The translations under genes were made by a program, and so were the position numbers. DNA of 64,000 nt. Source: Lepisosteus oculatus. Lineage: Eukaryota > Chordata > Actinopteri > Semionotiformes > Lepisosteidae. Below are positions 29,760 to 64,000 of the stretch, in pieces (the stretch's first letter is position 1; each line of letters opens with the position of its first letter). Where the stretch lies: NCBI RefSeq assembly GCF_040954835.1, contig NC_090698.1:2168501-2232500 (forward strand). The letters run 5' to 3'. The notes beneath the pieces were generated by a model. It ran no database searches and was not told where the DNA came from. It worked only from the letters and a program-made list of their open reading frames with translations.

Positions 29760-32700
29760 GGCTTCACCCTTGTCGAAGGAGTTGGGAGATGCTGTTATAG
29801 AGGGGCGAATTTGATGGAAATTGTCAACTAGTTGGGGATGTTGTGTGAGCCATAGCATCAGCAGTATCCATGTCTGGCCATCTCTCTCTCTGTTCCACCA
29901 CTGGTCTTGCAGGTGTTGTTCCAGCTGTTCGGTTTTGCCCTTTGGTGGGGAGGGGTGGGTGCCCTTAACAACCCTTCTTGTCTTTTGTGTTTGGATGAGA
30001 TGCATGCAAGATCGATTCATCTCTGGCTTGGCAAGCTGTTGGCTCCACCGGTACTTCTTAGGCACGTTACTGACTTTTTTAATGAACTTGATTGAAAAAT
30101 ATGAAATGAACTTGTGCCTCAGTAGGACAATGTGGTGAAGAACCTGCAGCCTGTTTCATCCTAAATGAATTGTTCTGCTTGCCGAGAGTCTGGTTTTCCT
30201 GACATTTATAGTTAATGCACATCTTGCATCTCTCCTACAAATGTTTTCAGTCAAAACTTTCCTGCCACAATCCTTTAAACACGTGGGAGAATTTGTTTAT
30301 GCCTTGAAAGCTTTCCCGTGTTGTTTGGCAGTAGATGAAGATAAACCGAACAGTGCAAAAAAATATATATACTTTAAGTTTTCTTAGAATCTAGTCTTTA
30401 TTCTCCATGTCAAAGGGTTTAGACTGATGCTCCAACGTTGATTTGAGTTATGAGACCAGAACAGTGTTGTTACTGAGCCTGTTTTCATAGGGCTCCCTGA
30501 CCCGAGGAAGTGGGGCTTCATTCATTAATAGGCATCTCTTAAAGGGTCTTCTTTCTCCCTGTGTTTTTATGTGGGATCTGTGCTTTTTGACTAAAAATCG
30601 AAATGGCCGAGCTCCTGACCTTATCCATATTGTAAAACTGATGTATTTGGAAGAGGAGCATTTTGGACAATTTACAGTTACGGTTTTCCCATAAACATTT
30701 TAGATGAGAAATTTAAGACCCAGATTGGTATCCTTAAGATGGTGAGACGTATGTACCAGGGGTCTCCAACTCTGGGCTTGGAAAGCCCTGGCTCACAGAT
30801 TTTATATGGAACCTCTAAGGTGTCTATTTCTGATGATTTGGGACACTTTTAACTGTGATCATTAAAAGGATGCTTTGTTAGATTACCTAATTTGGAGGTA
30901 GTTTTGGGACAATTTGCAACACCCTGTGAAATTAGAGTTCAAAAACTGGTGGCCTATAATGTTTGATTGGGGATCCAGACCAAGAGCTGGAAACATGCTA
31001 TACAGTGTGTCTCTCCATAAACATCTGTCTTCTCTGTGATGCCTTCCTCATGTCTTTTTGCTTTGAACTGCTTTGTATCACTATTAAATTGTTTAACTGC
31101 ATAACTTGCTCTCCGTCAAGTCAGAAGGTGGAGTACCGAAGTTGGAGCGCTCTAGTTAGGAGGATTGACGTATTCCAGTTGTTTTCTGATTTTTTTTTTC
31201 TTTATACTCGAGCAACATTTTGACTCATTCGCGGTGACTGACGGCTTGTGTGCAGGCGCTGACACGTCCACCCCAGTCCTTGGGTAAGCAGCAGCGGCCT
31301 CTGAGACGCACGCTGAGCTCTGACAGAGAAGCTGTGCTGGTTGCTTTGCAGAGAGTGGAGCTCCTCGATCTTGGCAGGGGTGCACATTGAGCCTGGAAGT
31401 GGGTTTTTCCTTTTTGAAGTGTGGATGAAGTACGGGTGAACGTGCTCTTTTACAGTGAATTTGAAGTAGGTGTTTAGAATTTTGGAATGCCATTTTTTTT
31501 TGTTCCCGTCACATCTATGTTTCCATCTCATTGAAGATAAAAAGACTTGGCGGTTGTGAATAAAGGTGGAGGGATTTTTGTCATGGTTGGTGCTGCTGTA
31601 TGTGAGGTGGTCAGGCAGGGTCTTGCTGTGGCAACACATACGGCGTCAGGTTTTGCTTCCTTCTGGGATTGCTGGACAGATTCCAGTGTGTCTCTGCAGG
31701 TTTTCACCTCTGCTTGTAATAACCCAGCCGAGCTGGTCGTTGGCAAAACTGGACCAGTTGAACGCTTTTCAAAGGTTTTGCAGCAGTTGATGATTTAAAG
31801 AGACCTAGAAAACCATTGGATGCTAGCTGTCACGGACTGGAGTTGTGCTCCAAAGGAATAGAACAGGGTAGTCTGCTCCTGGACCCGGCTACTGTCATTC
31901 CCATGTTTTCAATCTAGTTTTCAGTCTTCTGCTGGCTACTGGCTCATTTGGTCCAATTCCCCAGCATCTCTCTGCTTTTCAGGTGCTGCTAGTGTGAACA
32001 AAATCTGCAGATAGAGCGCCCCCTATAGGACCAAGGCTGGCCAGGCCTGCCCTAGTGCAACCAAATGAGATGTCCTACTTGGCCACCAGGTGGAGACAAG
32101 GCAGTAGACTGGAGAACTCAATGGCGTGCTTGAAAAGTAATCTGTTTCAAGGGCTTTGTGATAAAGTGCTATATGAATGCAAGGAATTATAAGGTTGTTT
32201 GCTCTAAATTGTTTTGAGGCTTTAAACTTGATGAGCTGTATAGTTACAGTTCATTTCGCTAAAATGCGTGGGACTGTGTAGTTATAAATATTTTTTTAGT
32301 ACGGACAGATTCCTGAAGGTATCATGTAAAATAAAGACTGCAGAATTAAATTTTAAATGCAACTTGGGTATAATCAAAAAAATAAGACCAAGTTGAAGTA
32401 TTACATTACCTTGCCAATTTTAACTAGTACTTTTGCAAGTTCATGATCGAACACTAGAGGGCAGAGCAGATCTCAAGACCTGGGTTAGGGACAGTCACTG
32501 GTGCTTATTTTATGTTCTTGGGTAACTGAATGTTTTGTTACTTAATCCGTTTCAATTCCACTTTTAAATGTTATGGATGATTTAATGAAACGACAGAGGT
32601 TGCAAAACAACCCATGTGCCCTGTAATCTTATTTTTGACTGTTCTGTATTTACTATTGTTTCAACTGGTGAGCATTTTACCCTCTTCAAAAATAAAGTAT

Positions 32701-33030
32701 AGTTGTACTGTAAAATGAATTGATTGTGTACAACATCAATATGAATTATTAATATTGCAGGTTGTCAGGGTGCTGAACTGGAATAGCAGGCTTTTGGACT
32801 GTAGACCAATTTGTTACTGAATACTCCAAGGAATTATTCAAATTCAATTGAAATGCTTTATTTTGTATAGTACAATTTTTCCTGTTGGTGACCTAACAAT
32901 TCTTTTTAATAATTTGGCTAAATCTTTAAAAGCAAATACTGCATTAAGTGGACTTTTGGTAGTACAGTATTTTGCCCTGTATGATTTAAGTATTTTAACT
33001 GTTATAGTTCAGGTGGGCAGGTGCGTCGGA
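29760..33030. other. Intergenic, nothing recognised
   Basis: Scattered short frames only. No family motif, array or RNA gene was seen. Confidence 0.35.
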
Positions 33031-33039
33031 ACGCGTAGT

Positions 33040-33215
33040 CCGCAGAGGAACAAGGAATAGGTTTATTCCGTGCTGAAAAGAGAAGGAAGAAAACGCAACG
33101 TTTCAGCTGTGGAGCCTTCTCACACACCTGAAAAAGGCTGCACAGCTGAAACGTTGTTTTCTTCCTTCTCTTTTCGGCATGGAATAAGCCTATTACTTGT
33201 TCCTTCGTAACTTAT
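33040..33215. repeat. Foldback element, copy 2 (most complete)
   Basis: Left arm gctgaaaagagaaggaagaa with acgcaacgtttcagctgtgg is mirrored by cacagctgaaacgttgtttt and cttccttctcttttcggcat about 60 bp later. It is a near-perfect hairpin with a short loop, flanked by ggaataggtttattccg-like ends. Confidence 0.85.
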
Positions 33216-33219
33216 TCTT

Positions 33220-34590
33220 ATGAAGTGGAAATATCTTAATTCCACATAGAGGAAAGGCTTAGGCTTAACAGTTAAGCAGAGCTCAGTATAGACAAATGTT
33301 GAACTGTTGTAATTGTGTATCTTTTATCAAGAGAACAACTCCAGTGGCTTTGCTCAAATTCCCAAATGTATGATTTTCATTTTAATTTCTCAGAACGGTT
33401 ACTGTACCTGCTTTTGTGAGGTGAAGAATAGCAAGCCAATCTGTTTTAACATTGTTCGTATTTCTGTGTGCAGGTTTGCTGTGGTAGAGCATGTTTTTTT
33501 TTTGTTGTAAAGGCTGCAGCTTGATCTGAGAGTACTCTCTCAGGCATGGTTGCTCACAAGCTGTGTGAGGGATCTTATCAGCTCAGAGAGCAAGACTAGA
33601 CATTTGGAGCACAGAAAGCACTATGAATTTAAAATGTTTTTTTTTTTTTTACTTCTCCTGCACACTGACCTATGGATCCCATCCTCAACACCTGAAGCTT
33701 CTGGTAGGAACAAACAGCAGGTTTTCTAGGCTGCCAATTAACGGGTATTTCCAGGTTGTCTGACTGTGTAAGACGGGACAGTCAGACTCTCATTAAGGCT
33801 AAAGTGCTACAGCACAGACTGTAACATGAACTAAATACCACCACCCTAAAACTGAGATATTTTATCCGTTTGTTTAAAAAAAGATATTCATCGTTTAACA
33901 AGCCCAGCCAAGTAAAAAAAAACCTTCACTTTATGAAGTTTAAAAAGCCCAGCCAAGTGCAAAACGAAACCTTCTTTTGGTTTGCATGTGTTAGTCTGCT
34001 GAATACCACAACCCCACTTGTACACACAGATATATACACCATGCAGGACTGCTGAGATATGATGCAAAGTCAGCAGTTTGTACTGTAACCTCTGTGAAAG
34101 AGTTGTGATTCCAGGCATACCGATGTCTGCACTGGCAGTTTGGTCAGTCTCCAGTCACGTTCATCCAAGGACTCAGGAAAGACGCAGACCCAGACCGCAC
34201 TGAAATAGATCAGCCATATGAAAAGAAAAAGGGGAGCAAGTGCTTTCGGGGCGTGGGCCTAGCCCACATGCTCGGACCCAAGGGAGTGCTGGAAGCCATC
34301 TGTTGCTCGGAGAATGAGCCTGCTCTCGAGTTGAAGTGGGAGAAGAGAAATGGAGACAGTGAGAGGCTGGGGCTTAAGGTAGCAGGAGTGTGGCAGGGAG
34401 ATACGATGAAGGTGAGGGGTATTATCCTGAAGGGACAGTGTAACCAGGGGTAAAGCCAGGTTTGTAAGAGCCCAGAAGTGGGAAGCTCACCTAAAAATCC
34501 ATTTCTAAGGTCTGAAGTTGAGCTCCAAACAGTATGACAAATAAACTAGTTCTAATGTAAATAGAAAATTAAAAGAAAAGGGCTGTTAAT
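33220..34590. other. Intergenic, nothing recognised
   Basis: No supported gene. Poly-T runs at about 33490 and 33640 and a short direct repeat of agcccagccaagt at about 33900-33960 were noted. Confidence 0.35.
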
Positions 34591-34599
34591 TATACAGTC

Positions 34600-35290
34600 A
34601 GTGAAGTTGCAGCAACTTTTATCCTATAGAGGGTTGGTGGACATGGGGTACAGAATGGGATTCCAGTCCACCACAGGGCACGCTCACAGTTCAGAAACCT
34701 CCATTGACCAGAGCACCCAGAGGGAGAACTCACATGAACATGGGCACAACAGACTGCCTGCCTGCAGAAGCCAGTCCTGTCAAGGAGAGCCGCGCGGTGG
34801 CAGTGATCAATTGGCGTAGGACCTTGCTCAAGGGTACAACCACAGTACCTCCACTGGGAGATCGGGATTGATGTTTCCGGGGGCGAGTTCAGATCCAAGG
34901 CCAGAACAACGGCGCGGTGGTCAGTCCCAGACATGACAGACATCTCTCCCTGCCTGTGTCTCCATGGAGAAAAGCTGGGGTATGCGGAAAAGACGAATTC
35001 CTAATGCAAGAAATTGTATAGGGCTAATAAAGAAACATTATTCTTATTATTATTATTATCATTACATTATTATCATTATCATTATTAATTACATTATTAT
35101 CATTATTATTAATGGGCTTATGGGAGAATTGGCCCTAGAGGTGAGCGTGTGTGCCCTGTGATGGACTGGCGTCCCTTCCGGGGTGTACCCTGCCTTGGGC
35201 CTGTTGCCTCCTAGTATAGGTCCTGGCTCCCCCCCCCCGTGGACCTGAACTGGAAGAAATGGTTAGAAAAAGGATGGGTGGAGTTCAGCT
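34600..35290 (+). mobile_element. SINE cluster with (ATT)n repeat
   Basis: Left part 34600-35035 ends with the catggagaaaagctgggg and gaaaagacgaattcctaatg tail shared with 12470-12650. An (att/atc)n simple repeat spans 35040-35112. From 35112, gagaattggccctagaggtg and gatggactggcgtcccttcc, ending ggttagaaaaaggatgggtg, is the 3' half of the tRNA-derived SINE seen at 15255. Confidence 0.65.
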
Positions 35291-36724
35291 CCCCGAGCCA
35301 CTGTACCACACTACCACCTCATTGCTGTGATCATCCCGAAACTGTGTATCGACACACTATCCTCTTTGTACCGGTCCTCCCCTGGACCCTGGTGGTGGTG
35401 GTAAGGCCTGGCTGTCAGCCTCCCCTCCGCCCCGCGATCTGACGGCATCTTAGCCACAGGGTCTTCTTGCTTTGACTCAGTGAAGAGCTCTCGCATACAT
35501 CACCAGATGAGTCACTGGCTTATTAATCAGTGCAGGTGAGGGCGGCTGTTGGCTGCTGACCCAAGACACCTAAGACTGGTGCTGTCCGGGACTGTGATCC
35601 ACTGCTACAGTGATCAGAACTGTCCTCGGTTGTCCTTTGTTTCAGCACCTTTCAGGTATTGATTGAGATATTTCAGCCACTGAGTTTAGCAAATTAATTT
35701 AGAGAAGCAGTTTGCACTGCCTGAGGCATCCTGTATATGCAGTGTAATTTCATCAGCTGCAGTTAAGCGAACACTGTCGTTTTATTGTGTCTGATGAGTG
35801 TAGGGCTTGTCACAGGCGCTGTCAGGCACGCTGCTCTGACTCAGGAGCAAAGACGGCAGCAGCTGCCCAATTTTCACATCTCGCTGGCTCTGAAAAGGTT
35901 CATATGGCGCGAACAGAGAGTTGTCTGCTACACTGAGCAGCGCGGCTCGCCCCTCCTGCTCGGCACAAACTTCACCACCCAAGGCAGAGCTGGGCTGCCT
36001 CGCCGACGCCCAGTTGCTCAGTTTATATAACGAACTGAAACAGTTTTAAATAAAACCAGCAAGCTCACATGACCCCTGACTAAATATCGCACAAGACACA
36101 CCATCTCTCAGGTTAGGCGTAACCTCTGGTTTGTGAAAACCTTCCTGTAACAGATGTTAGCCAGACTCTCAGCAGGGACGTGTCTCCCAAAATAAAGCTC
36201 TTCTACCTTCATCTATGCCTTTTCAGAATCTCTCCACCTTCCAGAGTCTCAGACCCCTATATATCAGGTCTAGGCTCTTCCTTTTTGAAACTCATAAGGT
36301 GATATTTCTCTTAATTTGTCCACCAAGAAGTCAAGCCAAACACTGTGCTCTTTGTTCTAAAAGGTAAATGTTAAAATAATGACAACATATTTTTATTTTT
36401 AACAGATATTGCTTGTGTTCCTCTCACTCAGTTTGTCCCTCTGTCGGGTGAAGTTTGCAAGTTTTTCTAGACTCCAGAAGAAGTGGACCCTGTCAGTTTT
36501 AAATGCACCTCGTCTTTAAGACCCAGGGGCTCCACTGGCACAGCAGGGCCCTTGCTAGATCAGTCTGAGCTGACTGCCTGACCCATGAGCACAACAGCAG
36601 CCTTGCTCATGGGAGTTGAACCCACAACCATCTGATCTAAAGCCGTGTAGTCTTGTATGTGAATGTATTGATCTCAAGAACCATGATGACCTAGTCCCCC
36701 CATTTTCTGACCACTTCATCCAGT

Positions 36725-37075
36725 AGAGTGTCACGTAGAGTGAGTCTGATCTACCTGTGACTGGTCTGTCTGATCTATCTCTGACTCTGATCTGTCTGTG
36801 ACTGGTCTCTCTGATTTATCTCTGACTAATCTGTCTCTGTGTCTGTGTCTCTGGTCTGTTGGACTGTGACTCTGGTCTGTCTATCTGTGTCTCTGGTCTG
36901 ATTGTTTGTGAGTCTGATCTACCTGTGACTGGTCTGTCTGATCTATCTCTTACTCTGGTCTGTCTCTGTGTCTGTGTCTCTGTGTCTGTCTCTGTGTCTG
37001 TGTCTCTGTGTCTGTTGGACTGTGAATCTGATCTGTCTCTGTGTCTCTGGTCTGCCCCTGTGTGTTCATTCTTCT
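36725..37075 (+). repeat. Degenerate tandem repeat, (CTGTCTGTGACT)-like
   Basis: Repeated blocks such as ctgatctacctgtgactggt and gtctctgtgtctgtgtctct make up about 350 bp. Copies are irregular. Confidence 0.8.
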
Positions 37076-37479
37076 GCCTTCCAGAGCTGCGATCTACGAG
37101 CTACAGAATTACGATCATTGTAGGGAGATTGATTGACACTAATGCTGCTGAATAAAGAACACAGCTGCACTTAGTAAAACAGTCGTGTGGGGCAGCCATT
37201 TATCCAGTGCCAGGATCCAGACTGGCTCCTCCACTTCACTGCAGTATTGATCTCTCACTTTGTGCTGTCTCGAAGGGTGAAAGCATAAGACCACTACACA
37301 CATGGGTGTTTAGGGGAGAGAAGTAGATTATTATTAGAAATGGAATAGAGAAGTAGACAAACTCACCTTTCTGACTCTCAACAAGCCCTTTGAGAGTCTT
37401 GCTCAGAGGCCCCACTCTCTCTGGTGTGCTGAAAGTGCAAGAGCTGGGACTGATGCTGATTTGGGGTGCAGTCACCCCT

Positions 37480-38015
37480 GTGTGTAAGGTATCAGGACAG
37501 CACCACGCTGCAGAGTCCCCCCGCCTCCCCGACCAAGAGCGCCTTCACAGACTTACACCCCCAGAGAGTGTCTGAGACTGGGGCTTCCCAGATCATCTGG
37601 GGGCAATTTCACCCCCAACAGCACCTCAGCACAGCAGATGAGGTGGAGGAGAGAGAAACTGCTGAGAGGACATTAGGAGGAACTGCAGGGAGGCCAGGCT
37701 GTGCAGCCCAGGGTGGAGAGCAGCCCTGCGGACAGTGTCCTCTCTCTACTGACCGATCAGGCAGGACCTCAGGTGGACACGAGCACCTCTTCCCAAACAA
37801 GGTCCCCAGCTTTCATACTGGGGCACTGCCTTGGAGACACCTGTCCAGAGGGAATATCGCCACCTACTGGTCCACCAACACCACTGACAGCAGCAGCCTG
37901 GCTTCCCTTAGACGTCTCCCACCCCAATACTGGCCAGGCCAGTCCTTGCTCAGCTTCTGAGATCTGATGAGACCAGGCTACAAGGTGATGAAGCTGCTGG
38001 TATTCAAACCTTCTG
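37480..38015 (-). mobile_element. 5S rRNA-like retroposon, reversed
   Basis: On the minus strand the 38015 end reads gatctcagaagctgagcaag and then ggcctggccagtattggggt, followed by gggagacg. This matches the A box to C box region of 5S rRNA with many changes. The body differs from the copy at 21330, so it may be a second family. Confidence 0.65.
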
Positions 38016-38814
38016 CTGACTTTGCGACCGATCCCACTTCGCCGTCTGAAACCCCAGAAGCCTTTTTTAGGGCGCAAAAACATACCCAACACATAACACC
38101 GTTTAGCGGGGTCGGAGGATTTACTAATCCGTCCCAGTGCGGGCGACAGTGGGGCAGCGTGGGAAACAGAGCGCTGTCGCCGTTTTAAGAGCGACTCCGA
38201 CGGCCGTTTCCCTTTTAAGCGCTTCAGCCCCCGGGAGGAAGGTGCGTCGACAAGGAGGAGGAGCAGACGTTCATATACATGTATACGTTTTACAGCGTGG
38301 AAGGCTGTAATGAAAGTATCGTTACCAGCAGCTGGAGGCTGGCGGGCTGCCGGGTTTAGGGAACAGGGGGAGCGCGGAGAGGAACTGAGACAGACTCCGC
38401 CAGAGAAAGAGGTGATCGGACCGTTCTAATAAGAACAATACTGATACTGATACTACTACTCATAATAGAAGAAAAAGACAGGAGGAAAAAAGGGGATCTC
38501 TGCCGCGTCAAGCTCTTCGGGCGGATATCGGAGAGGCTGTCGAGCAGAAGCGCCGCGGATCCTGATTGGAGTTGAGCGGCTGCGCCGCGTTCGCTCCCAA
38601 ACCAGGAAATCGGCGAGGTGTGCAGCTCGCCCGCTCTTCCTGCGGCGTGCCGTCCGCCCCGAGCGGATATATCGATGTGCACACAGACGTGTGTCTTGAT
38701 GGGGTGTTCTTCGGCTTCGTTTTTTTAACCCTGCGACCGTAGATTTGGATACCAAAGAGAGAGAGAGAGTGAGTGAGAGAGAGGGAGGAAACCTCAGCAG
38801 ACCGACGCGCAAAA

Positions 38815-63393
<24,579 letters not shown>

Positions 63394-64000
63394 GTAGACC
63401 GAGCTGGGCCGGCGCCCTGCTGCCAGGCTGCTGCATCTGCGCTGCTCTTCTGGGTTCTGGGCGCGAGCTGTGGTGGCTTTTTGTCTGGGGGGGCGGCTCC
63501 AGTCCCTGCAGTGTGGCCTGCGAGGGGCGCTGGGCTCAGGCCTCAGACCTCAGCGCCTGGCTGGCTGACCCCTGAGGGGCTCTGCTAGACCAGGTGTTTG
63601 CTGGATCTCTCTGCACACTGGCTGTCAGAAGCAGCCTGCAGGCCCGAGGATCCCCCTTTATCGTAGACCTCTGAGTCCAGCTGCGACACTCTTCCCCGCG
63701 TTCTGTGGCCAGTGTCAGTGTTGCTGCAGTGCCCAGACTGGAGGTTATCAAAACCTGTGCTGCTGTGCTGAGGCTGCAGAGTTGCTTTACCTGTGAGCAC
63801 AGGCACACCTGTGTCCGGACAGGCGTCCGTTTCGCTGCCTCTGTACAGGACAGAATGGCACTGGGCTCTGGATCCCAGATGTGCTGTGTGTGAGAAGTGT
63901 GCTGAGCTGTGCTGGTGTCCATCTGGTTGTCAAGGGTGGTGGTGGTGGGCGGGTCTGTGGTTGTTGGGTTGCCGTGGCGCTGGGTGTCTGTTGCCACAGC
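63394..64000 (+). other. VASP: VASP intron 11, window end
   Basis: GC-rich and TG-rich sequence with no further exon that continues the VASP frame. No Ena/VASP tetramerisation motif was seen. Confidence 0.6.

Noticed and set aside
37466-37960. 164-codon plus-strand frame upstream of VASP
   Set aside because: Lies within the reversed 5S-like retroposon.

Overview
The window is vertebrate nuclear DNA: long introns with GT-AG splice sites, CpG-rich promoters, and a heavy load of old LINEs and SINEs. The repeats (L2-type LINE tails, 5S-rRNA-derived SINE, tRNA-derived SINEs, and a dispersed repeat common in gar, bowfin, sturgeon and bichir) suggest a ray-finned fish, probably a non-teleost. That assignment is inference from repeat style. 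Most long open frames in the window are chance; the genes below were built by joining exons whose splice phases match.

Four transcription units are supported. (1) Plus strand, 490-8658: the 3' part of a PLEKHG2/PLEKHG3-type Rho guanine-nucleotide exchange factor, five exons up to the stop; the catalytic DH-PH part lies upstream. (2) Minus strand, 23774 down to 10800: an unrecognised gene that I assemble as 22 phase-compatible exons coding 633 residues. Its middle alternates tiny exons of almost pure lysine with tiny exons of a serine run ending in DSEDDKK or a close variant. It is convergent with gene 1, and their predicted poly(A) signals are about 330 bp apart. (3) Plus strand, about 27060-29019: a CpG-rich possible first exon followed by a weakly supported small membrane-protein reading frame. 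(4) Plus strand, 38815 to the window end: VASP, exons 1 to 11, containing EVH1, the proline-rich core, and the G-actin- and F-actin-binding blocks; the C-terminal tetramerisation exons lie beyond the window. VASP intron 1 is 15 kb and holds only repeats that I can see.

PLEKHG2 and VASP are both on human chromosome 19q13, which favours PLEKHG2 over PLEKHG3 for gene 1. Genes 1 and 4 are both actin regulators (Rho-family GEF and filament elongation factor). The unnamed gene 2 is the most unusual item: an exon-duplication array encoding a charge-alternating, low-complexity protein, with one tandem duplication (16144-18010) that looks recent. Other points worth a look are the apparent loss of two of the three classical VASP phosphosites, a 30-bp minisatellite of about 25 copies, two 5S-derived elements, and three copies of a foldback element.
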